A stretch of DNA of 63,958 bases from Candidatus Glassbacteria bacterium (GTDB taxonomy: Bacteria; Gemmatimonadota; Glassbacteria; GWA2-58-10), in the NCBI GenBank assembly GCA_019456185.1, contig VRUH01000010.1, forward strand, positions 36,251 to 100,208, in the 5' to 3' direction. A program made the position numbers and the translations under genes. Under the pieces are notes generated by a model, which saw only the letters and a program-made list of their open reading frames with translations, did not search any database and was not told the DNA's origin. Position 1 is the stretch's first letter, and the number at the start of each line of letters is the position of its first letter. Shown in pieces: positions 53,490-61,683 of this stretch.

Positions 53490-53554
53490 CACGCCGGAAG
53501 TTCGCCCGATGCAGCCGGTGCGGGCAAATCACCCTCGCAAAGGGGGAGGCAGCC

Positions 53555-53887
53555 ATGATGAACAACCTGAAGCAGATTTTACAGCAGGCGCAGAAGATGC
53601 AGGGCCAGTTTCAGCAGATCCAGGCCGAGTTGGAGAACAAGAAAGTCGAGGCCTCGGCCGGCGGCGGGATGGTGCACGCGGTGGTCAACGGGCGGCAGGA
53701 ACTGCTGGAACTGAGGATCGACACGGAGGTTGTGGACCCGAAAGACGTCGAAATGCTCGAGGAACTGGTCTGCGCCGCGGTCAACAAGGCGCTGGAGAAC
53801 AGCCGCGAGATGATGGGCCGGGAGATGCGCAAGCTGACCGGCGACGTTCAGCTGCCGGGCATCTTCAACAACCTGTTCACCGGCTGA
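53555..53887 (+). CDS. YbaB/EbfC-family nucleoid-associated protein
   Basis: 110 residues. MNNLKQILQQAQKMQGQFQQ is the helical dimerisation region, VEASAGGGMVHAVVNGRQEL the beta core, and DVEMLEELVCAAVNKAL the conserved C-terminal helix. It is a homodimeric DNA-binding protein. The ATG at 53555 follows GGGGGAGG. It sits between dnaX (65 bases upstream) and recR (11 bases downstream), the almost universal dnaX-ybaB-recR order. Confidence 0.95.
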   Translation: MMNNLKQILQQAQKMQGQFQQIQAELENKKVEASAGGGMVHAVVNGRQELLELRIDTEVVDPKDVEMLEELVCAAVNKALENSREMMGREMRKLTGDVQLPGIFNNLFTG

Positions 53888-53897
53888 CGGACGAATT

Positions 53898-54494
53898 ATG
53901 AGCAGGAGCCTGGAAAAGCTGATCAAGTCTCTGAGCCGCCTGCCGGGGATCGGCGAAAAAACCGCGGGCAGGCTGGCCTACCACCTGCTCAAGTGCCCCG
54001 AGGAGCAGGCCCGCCAGCTGTCCGAGTCTATCGGCCAGCTGCGGGAAAATGTCTTTTTCTGTCCGACCTGCGGCAATATCACCGAGGAAGACCCCTGCGA
54101 TATCTGCCGCGACAAGCGCCGTGAGCGCGAGGTGGTCTGCGTGGTCGAGGAGCCGGCCGATATCCGCGCTATCGAAACCAGCGGCAGCTACCGTGGCCTC
54201 TACCACGTTCTGGGCGGACGGCTGAGCCCGCTGGATGGTGTCGGCCCGGATGAACTCTCGCTCGACCGGCTGCTGCAGCGGATAGAGACCAGCAAACCCA
54301 GGATCAGCGAGCTGATTGTCGCTACCAATCCCAGTGTGGAGGGAGACGCAACCGCCCTGTATATCCAGCGGATGCTCAACGGTCACCGGGTACGGATCAG
54401 CCGGATCGCCTGCGGCCTGCCCGCCGGAGGCCACCTGGAATACATGGACTCGCTCACGATCAGCCAGGCGCTGGAAGGACGGCACAACCTGTGA
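53898..54494 (+). CDS. recR: RecR recombination mediator
   Basis: 198 residues. The helix-hairpin-helix SRLPGIGEKTAGRLAYHLL, the zinc finger CPTCGN...CDIC, the Toprim domain starting VCVVEEPADIRAIE and the late SPLDGVGPDEL are all standard. With RecF/RecO it loads RecA at gaps. The length matches E. coli RecR. The gene ends with TGA overlapped by the GTG start of pgsA (GTGA), indicating translational coupling. Confidence 0.97.
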   Translation: MSRSLEKLIKSLSRLPGIGEKTAGRLAYHLLKCPEEQARQLSESIGQLRENVFFCPTCGNITEEDPCDICRDKRREREVVCVVEEPADIRAIETSGSYRGLYHVLGGRLSPLDGVGPDELSLDRLLQRIETSKPRISELIVATNPSVEGDATALYIQRMLNGHRVRISRIACGLPAGGHLEYMDSLTISQALEGRHNL

Positions 54495-55168
54495 GCACGC
54501 AGACTCCCGACCAGATTGCCCCGGAAACAGCTCCGGATTGCAGCCCGCTGATGCGCCACCTCCCCAATGCGCTCACTGTCCTGCGGATTCTGCTGGCACC
54601 GGTCCTGTTCTGGCTGATTCTCCGGGCCGATTCCTACGGCGACTACGTGCTGCTCTATTACCTGTTCGTGTTCGCCGGAATGACCGATGTCTATGACGGC
54701 AAACTGGCCCGCAGTCACCGCACTATCACCACTTTCGGCAAGTTTGTCGATCCGGTCGCCGACAAGCTGCTCCTGGTGGCCACGCTGGTCCCGTTTTACA
54801 TGCTCAGCACCAAAGTGCCGATGTTCCGCATGGTGACCCTGGAGGTCCTGGTGATCCTGTTGGGCCGCGAACTGCTGATCACCATGCTGCGCTATTACTC
54901 GATGTGGACCGGGAAAGTGTTCAGCGCCAGCCGGCTGGCGAAGTTCAAGACCGTGTTCCAGATGTTTTTTATCGGCTCGTTGCTGGTTCATCTGGTGCAC
55001 AGCCGGACGATCGTCGACTACCCTGCCTGGGCGTTCGCCTGGTTCGACTCCTTCCATTACAAACTGAACTGGGTGGTAATCGTGGTGGTGGTGGGCTTGT
55101 CGATAGCCTCGGCCATCGAGTATATCGCCCGCAACGTGCCCCAGTTGGCCAAACAGTCCCGTTCATGA
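54491..55168 (+). CDS. pgsA: CDP-diacylglycerol--glycerol-3-phosphate 3-phosphatidyltransferase
   Basis: 225 residues with about five membrane helices. The CDP-alcohol phosphotransferase motif is complete: DG-x2-AR-x8-G-x3-D-x3-D in DVYDGKLARSHRTITTFGK followed by FVDPVAD. NALTVLRILLAPVLF is the typical start. It makes phosphatidylglycerophosphate. The start is GTG, overlapping recR by four bases, and its stop is overlapped by the pgpA ATG (ATGA), so the next step of the same pathway is coupled to it. Confidence 0.94.
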   Translation: MSTQTPDQIAPETAPDCSPLMRHLPNALTVLRILLAPVLFWLILRADSYGDYVLLYYLFVFAGMTDVYDGKLARSHRTITTFGKFVDPVADKLLLVATLVPFYMLSTKVPMFRMVTLEVLVILLGRELLITMLRYYSMWTGKVFSASRLAKFKTVFQMFFIGSLLVHLVHSRTIVDYPAWAFAWFDSFHYKLNWVVIVVVVGLSIASAIEYIARNVPQLAKQSRS

Positions 55169-55611
55169 ATTTTCTTACCAAACTGGTCGCATCCGGTCTG
55201 GGTACTGGTTTCAGCCCCGTGGCACCGGGCACCGCCGGCAGCGCTCTTGCCGCCGCCGCCGCCTGGCTGCTGCGCGATCTCTGGTCAGTCCCGCTGGCCC
55301 TGGGCCTTTCGGCTATCGCCGCCGCCGCCGGAGTTGCCGCCTGCAACCGGGCCGAACGGTTCTGGGGCCACGACAGCGGCCGGATGGTGATCGACGAGAT
55401 AGCCGGTCAGTGGCTGACCCTCTGCCTGGTTCCGCTGAACGTCACAACAATTTCAATCGGGTTCCTGATTTTCAGGACGCTGGACATAATCAAGCCGCCG
55501 CCCGCCCGCCACGCCGAAAGTCTGCCGGGCGGCTGGGGCGTGATGGCCGATGACCTGGTGGCCGGCGCGCTGGGAGCCGTGATTCTGTGGGGAGTGGTGC
55601 GATGGATGTGA
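55165..55611 (+). CDS. pgpA: Phosphatidylglycerophosphatase A
   Basis: 148 residues. GLGTGFSPVAPGTAGSA is the family start, VIDEIAGQW carries the conserved D-E, and PPARHAESLPGGWGVMADDL is the C-terminal PgpA signature. It removes phosphate from the pgsA product to give phosphatidylglycerol. The ATG at 55165 overlaps the pgsA stop. Its own end overlaps cinA by ten bases (55602-55611). A long upstream frame is an artefact. Confidence 0.95.
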   Translation: MNFLTKLVASGLGTGFSPVAPGTAGSALAAAAAWLLRDLWSVPLALGLSAIAAAAGVAACNRAERFWGHDSGRMVIDEIAGQWLTLCLVPLNVTTISIGFLIFRTLDIIKPPPARHAESLPGGWGVMADDLVAGALGAVILWGVVRWM

Positions 55612-56852
55612 TGATCCTCTCGGTGGGATCGGAAATACTCAAGGGCCGCACGGTCAATACCAACGCGGCCTATATCGCGGGAAAGCTCTACGCGGCCGGG
55701 TTCAACGTGGTGCAGGAACGGACGATCGCCGACGGGGAACGCCTGATCGGCCGGGCGCTGGAGGAATGTTTCAACACGGCGGATATCGTGATCGCCACCG
55801 GCGGACTGGGACCCACCCGCGACGATGTCACCAAGCCGGCGGCCTGCAGATTTTTCAACCGCAAGCTGGTATTCGACCAGAAGTATTACGACCGGCTGGA
55901 GCGCTATTTCAGGCGGCTGGGTTACGACGGGGTGCCGAAACGCAGCTACGGCCAGGCCGAGGTCCCCGAAGGCGCCGAGGTGCTGCCCAACAGCCAGGGC
56001 ACGGCGCCGGGGCTGATGCTGGGTGACGGCAGGCGTCTGCTGGTTTTATTGCCCGGCGTGCCCCGCGAGATGAGTCACCTGATCGACGAGGAAGTGCTGC
56101 CCCGGCTGGTCGAGCGCTACACCTCCGGGACCCCGTTCTCCGCCGTGGTGCGCACTGTCGGGATCGGCGAAAGCACGATTGCCGAGCGGATCGAGGAGGA
56201 ACTGGCCGAGGAGGAGCGCGAACTGCTCAACTACTACCCTCACGGCGGATTCGTGGACATTGTCGTGGCCGCGGCGGGCGAGGTTAAGCCGGCACACGGC
56301 GAGGTGGTCGCGAAAGTGGCCGGGCATGTCCGCGGAGTGCTGGCAGATCACGTCTACGCCACCGGGGAGAAAGATATCCGGGAGGTGATCGCCGAGCACC
56401 TGACAGCCGGGAACCAGACCCTGGCCGTGGCCGAAAGCTGCACCGGCGGCCTGCTGGCGGAGACTCTCACCAACATTCCCGGCGCCAGCACCTGGTTCGC
56501 CGGCGGTGCGGTTACCTACTCCAACAAATCGAAAGAGACCCTGCTGGGCGTGCCCGGTAGCCTGATCGAGCAGCACGGGGCGGTCAGCGAGCAGGTGGCC
56601 ATCGCGATGGCCCGGGGCGCGGCGGAGAAGTTCGCCACTCAGTGGGCTGTCGCGATAACCGGAATAGCCGGGCCCGGCGGCGGAACCGAGGACAAGCCTG
56701 TGGGCACCGTGTTCATCGCGCTGGAGACCCCTGTCGGCCAACGCTGCGAACGCTGCGCGTTCAACGGCAGCCGCGGCCAAGTTCGCCACAGGAGTACAAT
56801 CAAGGCCACTGAGTTGTTGTGGCGGGCTTTGAGGCGGTTATCTGAAAGCTGA
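55602..56852 (+). CDS. cinA: CinA: competence/damage-inducible protein with NMN amidase domain
   Basis: 416 residues. The N-terminal MoCF-like domain has SVGSEILKGRTVNTN and ATGGLGPTRDDVT; the C-terminal PncC domain has LAVAESCTGGLLAETLTNIPG and ITGIAGPGGGTEDKPVG. It deamidates nicotinamide mononucleotide and may hydrolyse ADP-ribose. The ATG at 55602 lies inside pgpA, giving a ten-base overlap; no separate ribosome site is needed if coupled. cinA next to pgsA/pgpA is common in bacteria. Confidence 0.96.
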   Translation: MDVMILSVGSEILKGRTVNTNAAYIAGKLYAAGFNVVQERTIADGERLIGRALEECFNTADIVIATGGLGPTRDDVTKPAACRFFNRKLVFDQKYYDRLERYFRRLGYDGVPKRSYGQAEVPEGAEVLPNSQGTAPGLMLGDGRRLLVLLPGVPREMSHLIDEEVLPRLVERYTSGTPFSAVVRTVGIGESTIAERIEEELAEEERELLNYYPHGGFVDIVVAAAGEVKPAHGEVVAKVAGHVRGVLADHVYATGEKDIREVIAEHLTAGNQTLAVAESCTGGLLAETLTNIPGASTWFAGGAVTYSNKSKETLLGVPGSLIEQHGAVSEQVAIAMARGAAEKFATQWAVAITGIAGPGGGTEDKPVGTVFIALETPVGQRCERCAFNGSRGQVRHRSTIKATELLWRALRRLSES

Positions 56853-57157
56853 GCAAGCAAGCCCTGCCGGCTGACTCTGGTTGCGGAAATCGGCGACGAG
56901 ACCCCGGAACTCATCCTTACCCCGGTGAGCGGCGAAGCTCTGATCTGAGGCCTGGTTATCGAACCCGTCGAGTGAAATCCCTTTACTTCCTGAAGCTAAA
57001 GTGGTACGTTTAGTTGCGCACCCGGGGCGATGAGGGCGGGCAGGTTTATCGCTGACATTGCTGGTATTAAGTCCCGGTCGAAATTTGTTATAGAATCAAA
57101 TACCCTAAGATTGCCCGACGCCAACTGGAGATGTCCGGGCGATGGAGGTGGAAGAAA
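56853..57157. other. Intergenic region with a coding-like fragment
   Basis: 305 bases. On the plus strand 56872-56948 reads as an open tail (VAEIGDETPELILTPVSGEA) ending TGA, which looks protein-like and may be the end of a lost gene. The remainder before tatA is A/T-rich, with a TATAGA at about 57085-57095 that may be a -10 box. Confidence 0.35.
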
Positions 57158-57442
57158 ATGCTGCCCAATTTAGGCTACGGCGAAATGATCCTGATCGGTT
57201 TCCTGGTCCTGCTGTTATTCGGCGCCAAGAGGCTGCCGGAAATCGGCTCATCGCTGGGTAAGAGTATCAAGATGTTCAAAAAAAGTATCAAGGATATTCA
57301 GGAAGACCTTCCCAGCGCCGACGATCTCGAAAACGACAGTCCCAGGCCCCGGCCGCAGAACCAGAGCCAGAGCCAGCAGAGCAACTCGTATACCCAGGAG
57401 TCGCCGCCCCAGGACAGTTCGCCGGAACATACCAAGGACTGA
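57158..57442 (+). CDS. tatA: TatA/E twin-arginine translocase subunit
   Basis: 94 residues. MLPNLGYGEMILIGFLVLLLFGAKRLPEIGSSLG is read as an N-terminal helix, the Phe-Gly hinge FGAKRLPEIG, and an amphipathic helix (KMFKKSIKDIQEDL). The C-terminal 40 residues are disordered, Pro/Gln/Ser-rich. It forms the Tat pore with TatC, which is not in the window. The ATG at 57158 follows GGAGG; an upstream Met nine codons earlier is less likely. The Tat-signal reductase at 44.2 kb is a possible client. Confidence 0.93.
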   Translation: MLPNLGYGEMILIGFLVLLLFGAKRLPEIGSSLGKSIKMFKKSIKDIQEDLPSADDLENDSPRPRPQNQSQSQQSNSYTQESPPQDSSPEHTKD

Positions 57443-57483
57443 GCCGGCTGTGTATCCTGCAGTGATAGTGTTTTTGATTCAAC

Positions 57484-57541
57484 GCCGGGCCGCGCGCTGA
57501 CCGCCGGGTAAATACCCGCGGGCACCGGCCCGGTTTTTTTT
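57484..57541 (+). terminator. Intrinsic terminator after tatA
   Basis: CCGGGCCG (57485-57492) pairs with CGGCCCGG (57526-57533), with an inner GGGTAAATACCC hairpin, followed by eight T. Confidence 0.85.
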
Positions 57542-57583
57542 GCCCTATCGTCCCTTCCTTTTTCGCTGAACAAGACTGACACG

Positions 57584-58633
57584 ATGAAAATTGGCCTGAT
57601 CGGATACCCGCTGTCCGGCAAGACAGCCGTGTTCAACACGCTCACCGGCCTTCACGCCCGCACGGACAGTTTCCACTCGGCTGGCAAGCAGGCCAATGTC
57701 GGCCTGATCAAGGTGCCGGACGTGCGGATCGACGAGTTGAGCGCGATATACAAACGGAAAAAAACGACCTACGCCGAGATCAATTTCGCCGATTTCGCCG
57801 GGATCAGCGCCGACTCCGGCTCCGGCGGGTTCGACTCGCAGTCTTTGAGCCTGATGCGCCAGCTCGATGCGCTCGCGTTCGTGGTGCGGGCGTTCGAGGA
57901 CGAAACCGTCCCGAATCCCCGCGGGCGGCCAGACCCCGTGGCCGACGTCACCGGGATCGAGGAGGAACTTCAGCTGGCCGACCTGATCGTGGTCGAAAAC
58001 CGTCAGCAGCGCCTGGGCAAGGAAGCCAGGCAGGGCACGAAGGAATACGAGCTGCTGGAAAAATGCCGCGCCGCGCTGGAGGACGGCCGGCCACTGCGGG
58101 ATATCGGCCTCGGCGGCGAGGAGGCCAGGGCGCTGACCGGGTTCACCTTCCTCTCGCTCAAGCCGCGGCTGATCCTGGTCAACACGGGCGAGGACGCGCT
58201 GGACGACGACCGCGGGGCGGGCGAAAAGTTCGACAACACGATCACTTTCTGCGCGAGTGTCGAGCAGCAGATAGCGGAACTTCAACCCGATGAGCAGCAG
58301 GAGTTCCTGGAGGCGATGGAGATATCCGAGCCAGCCCGTCCCAAGTTCATCCGCGCGGCATACGGGCTGATGGAGCTGATCAGTTTCTTCACGGTGGGCG
58401 ACGACGAGGTGAAAGCCTGGACGATCAAGGCCGGCACACCGGCCGTGGAGGCCGCGGGCAAGGTCCACACCGATATCCAGCGCGGGTTCATCCGCGCCGA
58501 GGTGGCCGCCTACGACGACTATATCGTGGACAGGGACATGGTCAAGCTCAAGGAGCGCGGAAAATTGCGACTCGAGGGCAAGAATTACGTTGTACAGGAC
58601 GGAGACATCATCAATTTCCGGTTCAACGTCTGA
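57584..58633 (+). CDS. YchF/Obg-type GTPase-like protein with TGS domain
   Basis: 349 residues. The P-loop is [16 protein letters not shown]; the switch region holds FADFAGI. Between about 115 and 215 is the helical insertion of the YchF family, and the C-terminal TGS domain includes [20 protein letters not shown] and [13 protein letters not shown] (DUF933). The guanine-specificity motif reads LVNTGEDA instead of NKxD, close to the NxxE-type loop of ATP-preferring YchF. It is more divergent than standard YchF, so I do not assign the symbol. GACACG before the ATG is weak. Confidence 0.88.
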   Translation: MKIGLIGYPLSGKTAVFNTLTGLHARTDSFHSAGKQANVGLIKVPDVRIDELSAIYKRKKTTYAEINFADFAGISADSGSGGFDSQSLSLMRQLDALAFVVRAFEDETVPNPRGRPDPVADVTGIEEELQLADLIVVENRQQRLGKEARQGTKEYELLEKCRAALEDGRPLRDIGLGGEEARALTGFTFLSLKPRLILVNTGEDALDDDRGAGEKFDNTITFCASVEQQIAELQPDEQQEFLEAMEISEPARPKFIRAAYGLMELISFFTVGDDEVKAWTIKAGTPAVEAAGKVHTDIQRGFIRAEVAAYDDYIVDRDMVKLKERGKLRLEGKNYVVQDGDIINFRFNV

Positions 58634-58673
58634 GCCGGAGCACTCCCCCCCACCCCCCGACGGGAGCCTGGCG

Positions 58674-58781
58674 ATGAAGACCTGGATCTGCGTAATCTGC
58701 GGATATCGCTACGACGGCGAGGAGCCGCCGGAGATCTGTCCCGACTGCGGCGCGCCGAAAGACAAGTTCGTGGAGCTGTGA
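58674..58781 (+). CDS. Rubredoxin-type iron protein (minimal)
   Basis: A 35-residue protein, shorter than normal rubredoxin (about 52). [11 protein letters not shown] and [11 protein letters not shown] give the four Cys iron ligands in CxxC pairs. It may be a rubredoxin-like electron carrier or a remnant of the rubrerythrin C-terminus. GGGAG is nine bases before the ATG. It begins 41 bases after the GTPase gene and may be co-transcribed. Confidence 0.85.
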   Translation: MKTWICVICGYRYDGEEPPEICPDCGAPKDKFVEL

Positions 58782-58802
58782 GGTCACGGCAGGCGAGTAA
58801 AC

Positions 58803-58830
58803 AGGCTGGCCAAATGGCCTGCCTCTTTGT
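58803..58830 (+). terminator. Possible weak terminator after rubredoxin gene
   Basis: AGGCTGGCC pairs with GGCCTGCCT around AAAT with one mismatch; followed by CTTTGTT only. Confidence 0.4.
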
Positions 58831-58983
58831 TGCTATAGAGCCACTGTAATGCTGCTGACTACGTTCGCTTATATTAAGAACTAGATGATAAATATTGACA
58901 CAATCTATTAACTGAAATAATTTGAAATTACCTGCCATCTAGAATATAACATTTGGTGGAGTGAATACGAATATTGTCTAAAT

Positions 58984-59012
58984 TTGACAAAAACGGTTCC
59001 GATAATTATATT
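58984..59012 (+). promoter_or_regulatory. Strong sigma-70 promoter
   Basis: TTGACA at 58984-58989, exactly 17 spacer bases, TATATT at 59007-59012, in A/T-rich DNA. The best promoter in the window by eye. Confidence 0.8.
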
Positions 59013-59018
59013 AATAAC

Positions 59019-59085
59019 AGTTCTTCATCCCCGGTTGTGCCTTAGGGCCACCGGGCTCCCCCGGGTTACGATCCGGGGGTTTTTA
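59019..59085 (+). ncRNA. Candidate short RNA or attenuated leader
   Basis: From the promoter at 58984 the transcript would be about 65 bases and end at a perfect intrinsic terminator: CCCCCGG (59058-59064) pairs with CCGGGGG (59073-59079), then five T. A first hairpin CCGGT/ACCGG (about 59030-59053) precedes it. Before the IS inserted, the gene now at 60444 lay about 60 bases downstream, so this could be a regulated leader of that gene rather than a stand-alone RNA. Confidence 0.5.
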
Positions 59086-59116
59086 TTTGTCATATTCTTA
59101 GCTACCCTTGTTTTAT

Positions 59117-59125
59117 ACTTAGACG
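59117..59125. repeat. Left target-site duplication of the IS
   Basis: ACTTAGACG, repeated exactly at 60422-60430 at the other side of the element. Confidence 0.85.
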
Positions 59126-60421
59126 CACTACTGTCCGGTTAAAATTTAAGGGACAGAGCTATTTGAGGTTGATTAGGTTTTAGGATTTTAAGTTTATCGA
59201 ATTTCATTCTTAGAACTTCAATGATATCAACGTGTTCCATCAATGTTTCTCCGATAACACGTGTCAGCTCGTGCATGGAATAGGCATATCTGGTCTGGAA
59301 CTTGATAAAGGCCAGCAGCAGATAATAAATCATCGCGGCCCAGATTTGAGTCATCACTGCATTTTCGCTGGTTCCAAGGAAAGTTTTGATTTTCAAGTTT
59401 TGCTTGATCCATTTGAAGAATAACTCTATCTGCCAGCGGTGTTTATAGAGTTCTGCGATGGTAGAAGCCGCCAGCTTGAAGTTGTTGGTGATAAAGACCA
59501 GTTCTTTTTTCTTGTTGCTGTCGTAGAAAGTGATCAGCCTCAGTTTTTCAGGATAGTATTGTTGTTGATAGTAGCCTGTTAGGCGTATAGTCTGGTCAGA
59601 GATTACGCCTTTGTTTTTAGGCACTTCCTGCTGTCCGGTAACTTCGTATTTAAGGTTCTGTTTCGCCCTGGTGATAAAGGATACCCTGTCTAACTCGAGA
59701 GAGTAGAACCAGTTGAAGTCGTAATATCCCCGGTCCACTGTGATTATGCTGTCCGGTAGCAGCTTTGGAAAACCATATCTTTGATCCTTAACAACTTTTA
59801 CGTCATGGCATCTGCCATCTGTGAGCGTGATAAATGAAGGCAGACAGCCGTTTTGATCAAGCAGAGTATGAATTTTCATGGCCCCTTTGCGCTTGCGGTA
59901 ACTGGCCCAGGGAAAGGCCGACAAACAAAGCTTGACCAGCGTGGAATCCATTGAATAAAGCGGATTCTTGAACCTGAACTTATGGCCCGGAGCCAGGCTT
60001 TGACATTTGCGCAGAAATTCGTAAAACACATCCTTATAAATATCCGCACTGCGCTTGCAGTTGGCATCCGCCAGTGTGCTGCGGGCCACGCTCTACAGGC
60101 CAAGGTGGTACCACTTCCGGCGCTGGCTCCCCAGGCTGATCGTTATATCCCGCAAGCTTTGCAAACCCCTGGCCTGAGAGTAAAGCAATACTATAAGCTG
60201 TTGCCAGCAGCTAAAACTCTTGGTGTATCTGTCGCCTGTGTAACGCTCAACACTCTGCTTGAAACCATGACCAGAAAGAAGTTGCATAAGCTGACCAAAT
60301 ACTGTATTCCTTCTCATAGGGCTAATCCTCCATTTCTTTATTGGTATTTGACTCCTCCAAGCCAAATCTAATAAGAAGGGGGCTTAGCCCGCTTTGTTTT
60401 TATTTTAACCGGACACTACTG
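59126..60421 (-). mobile_element. IS4-like insertion sequence, 1296 bp
   Basis: 20-bp terminal inverted repeats, CACTACTGTCCGGTTAAAAT on the left (59126-59145) and its near complement on the right (60402-60421), match at 18 of 20 positions. They are flanked by 9-bp direct repeats. One transposase gene lies on the minus strand with an internal amber codon. Lower GC than the host sequence. It separates a promoter-terminator unit (58984-59085) from the gene at 60444. Intact ends and identical target duplications indicate recent insertion. Confidence 0.9.
59139..60317 (-). pseudogene. IS4-family transposase interrupted by an amber codon
   Basis: A 392-codon frame starts at the ATG at 60317 (GGAGG upstream) with MRRNTVFGQLMQLLSGHGF. 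The DUF4372-type N-terminal part ends KWYHLGL, then TAG at 60095-60093, and the same frame continues SVARSTLADAN. DDE motifs follow: MDSTLVKL (first D), TVDRGYYDF (second D), and KHRWQIELFFKWIKQNL (the Y/H-R-W-QIE-x-x-F-K signature with E). AAG to TAG is a one-base change at a residue usually Lys. The stop lies after the helical N-terminal domain, so only downstream fragments could be made without suppression. Confidence 0.88.
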
Positions 60422-60430
60422 ACTTAGACG
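60422..60430. repeat. Right target-site duplication of the IS
   Basis: ACTTAGACG, matching 59117-59125. Confidence 0.85.
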
Positions 60431-60443
60431 GAAGGATAAAACG

Positions 60444-60815
60444 ATGCAAATGATCATAGAAGAATTAAAAAAAGGTAATCATTCCATAGTTGACTATTTC
60501 GTAGCGGCCGAAAAAAAATGGCCAGAGATACTATGTTTTATCGAGAATCTTACCACAGAAGAACTAGCAGAAAAAATATCTGATCGCCAATCGGAATTTA
60601 TGCTAGAATGTGGAGGAGATACACTTGGCAAAATTATAATGGCTTGGAGTGGATTTGCACATTTTTATTCTTGTCAGGAAGGATTTGGAGATAATGCAAA
60701 TGGGCGCTACGCTTATAAACTTGCCCAAGCGTTCCAAAAGAGCAGATGCAGTGTTGAAGTGAAAGATACCGCAAAGCAAGCGGCTAATATATATGGCACC
60801 AATGATTATGCTTGA
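60444..60815 (+). CDS. A/T-rich hypothetical protein
   Basis: 123 residues, soluble, acidic, predicted helical. MIIEELKKGNHSIVDYFVAA leads to LTTEELAEKISDRQSEFM and a C-terminal KAQAFQKSR-like helix (LAQAFQKSRCSVEV). No known domain is recognised. The base composition is clearly lower in GC than the chromosomal genes, so it was probably acquired. GGAAGGA lies nine bases before the ATG. The IS ends 22 bases upstream and cuts it off from the promoter at 58984; whether it is still expressed depends on outward transcription from the IS. Confidence 0.75.
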   Translation: MQMIIEELKKGNHSIVDYFVAAEKKWPEILCFIENLTTEELAEKISDRQSEFMLECGGDTLGKIIMAWSGFAHFYSCQEGFGDNANGRYAYKLAQAFQKSRCSVEVKDTAKQAANIYGTNDYA

Positions 60816-60908
60816 GTTTTAGTTATCAAAAAGTGATTTTTTATTCACCCTTTGACAAAGGGGTGTTAAGATACGAAGAATTATATTCGATCAAAAAACT
60901 AATGAAAT

Positions 60909-60944
60909 AAAAAAAGGCAGTCCAAAAATGGACTGCCTTTTTTT
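60909..60944. terminator. Bidirectional intrinsic terminator
   Basis: AAAAAAAGGCAGTCC pairs with GGACTGCCTTTTTTT with a short loop. It serves the hypothetical gene at 60444 and the PepSY gene from the other side. Confidence 0.93.
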
Positions 60945-60969
60945 ATGCGGCCCGGTAGCGGAGCAAGGC

Positions 60970-61587
60970 TCAGAACACCGAGAGCATCAACACGATCCAC
61001 AGCGAAACCGCCCCGCCGGCCGCCATTACCAGCACACCGTAGCTGATGATCTTCCTGTTGCGTTTTACCATCAGGTACGCTCCCGTAGCAACCAGCACCA
61101 GCATGGCCAGCGCACTGAGGTCCATCACCGCCGACCAGACCAGAGTCCAGCCCCAGTTTTTTTTCTCTTTCAGGCCGCTGTGCAGACCGGCCAGCTTGTG
61201 GAGGTCGCGCAGGACGAACCAGCCGTCCGTCCTGGTCCGCTTCAACGAGCCGGAGCCGCTGCCCAGCTCGAGGTTGATATCGTAAATGTGGCCGGGCCGG
61301 TGCGCCATGACCCGGAGCTTGTTGTTCTCCGGCTCATGGACGAACAGGCTGATCTCGCCTTTCAGGCCCAGTTGCGCCAGGATCGCCTTGGCTTTCTCCG
61401 CGCTGTTCCCCGCCTGCGGGACCTCGATCTCGATCTGCTCGACAGTCTCGACGCGCTGCTCCCATGTTTCCCACAGCGGCCAGCGGTGGTTGAGAATAAA
61501 ACCGCTGACAGCGAATATGATTAAGGGAACGATCAGGATCAGGCCCAGGTAGATATGGATTTTTTTAAGCAGCGGTTCGAGTCTCAT
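60970..61587 (-). CDS. PepSY-associated transmembrane protein
   Basis: 205 residues. IHIYLGLILIVPLIIFAVSG is the first helix, with His in KKIHIYLG as in the PepSY_TM group; FVLRDLHKLAGLHSG is a later His-rich motif before two C-terminal helices (ALAMLVLVATGAYLMV; VLVMAAGGAVSLWIVLML). The periplasmic part (about 35-115) has the PepSY-like fold. Members often sit with heme or iron-reduction systems, but no such gene is near. Confidence 0.85.
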   Translation of the reverse strand: MRLEPLLKKIHIYLGLILIVPLIIFAVSGFILNHRWPLWETWEQRVETVEQIEIEVPQAGNSAEKAKAILAQLGLKGEISLFVHEPENNKLRVMAHRPGHIYDINLELGSGSGSLKRTRTDGWFVLRDLHKLAGLHSGLKEKKNWGWTLVWSAVMDLSALAMLVLVATGAYLMVKRNRKIISYGVLVMAAGGAVSLWIVLMLSVF

Positions 61588-61683
61588 CAGCCTTCCCGGT
61601 CGAGTTGCCGTTTATCACTCAAAACGAAATTATCAACAGGCTGGTTCCTTGCAAGTATCTTTGATCAACGCCGAGAGCGCCGT

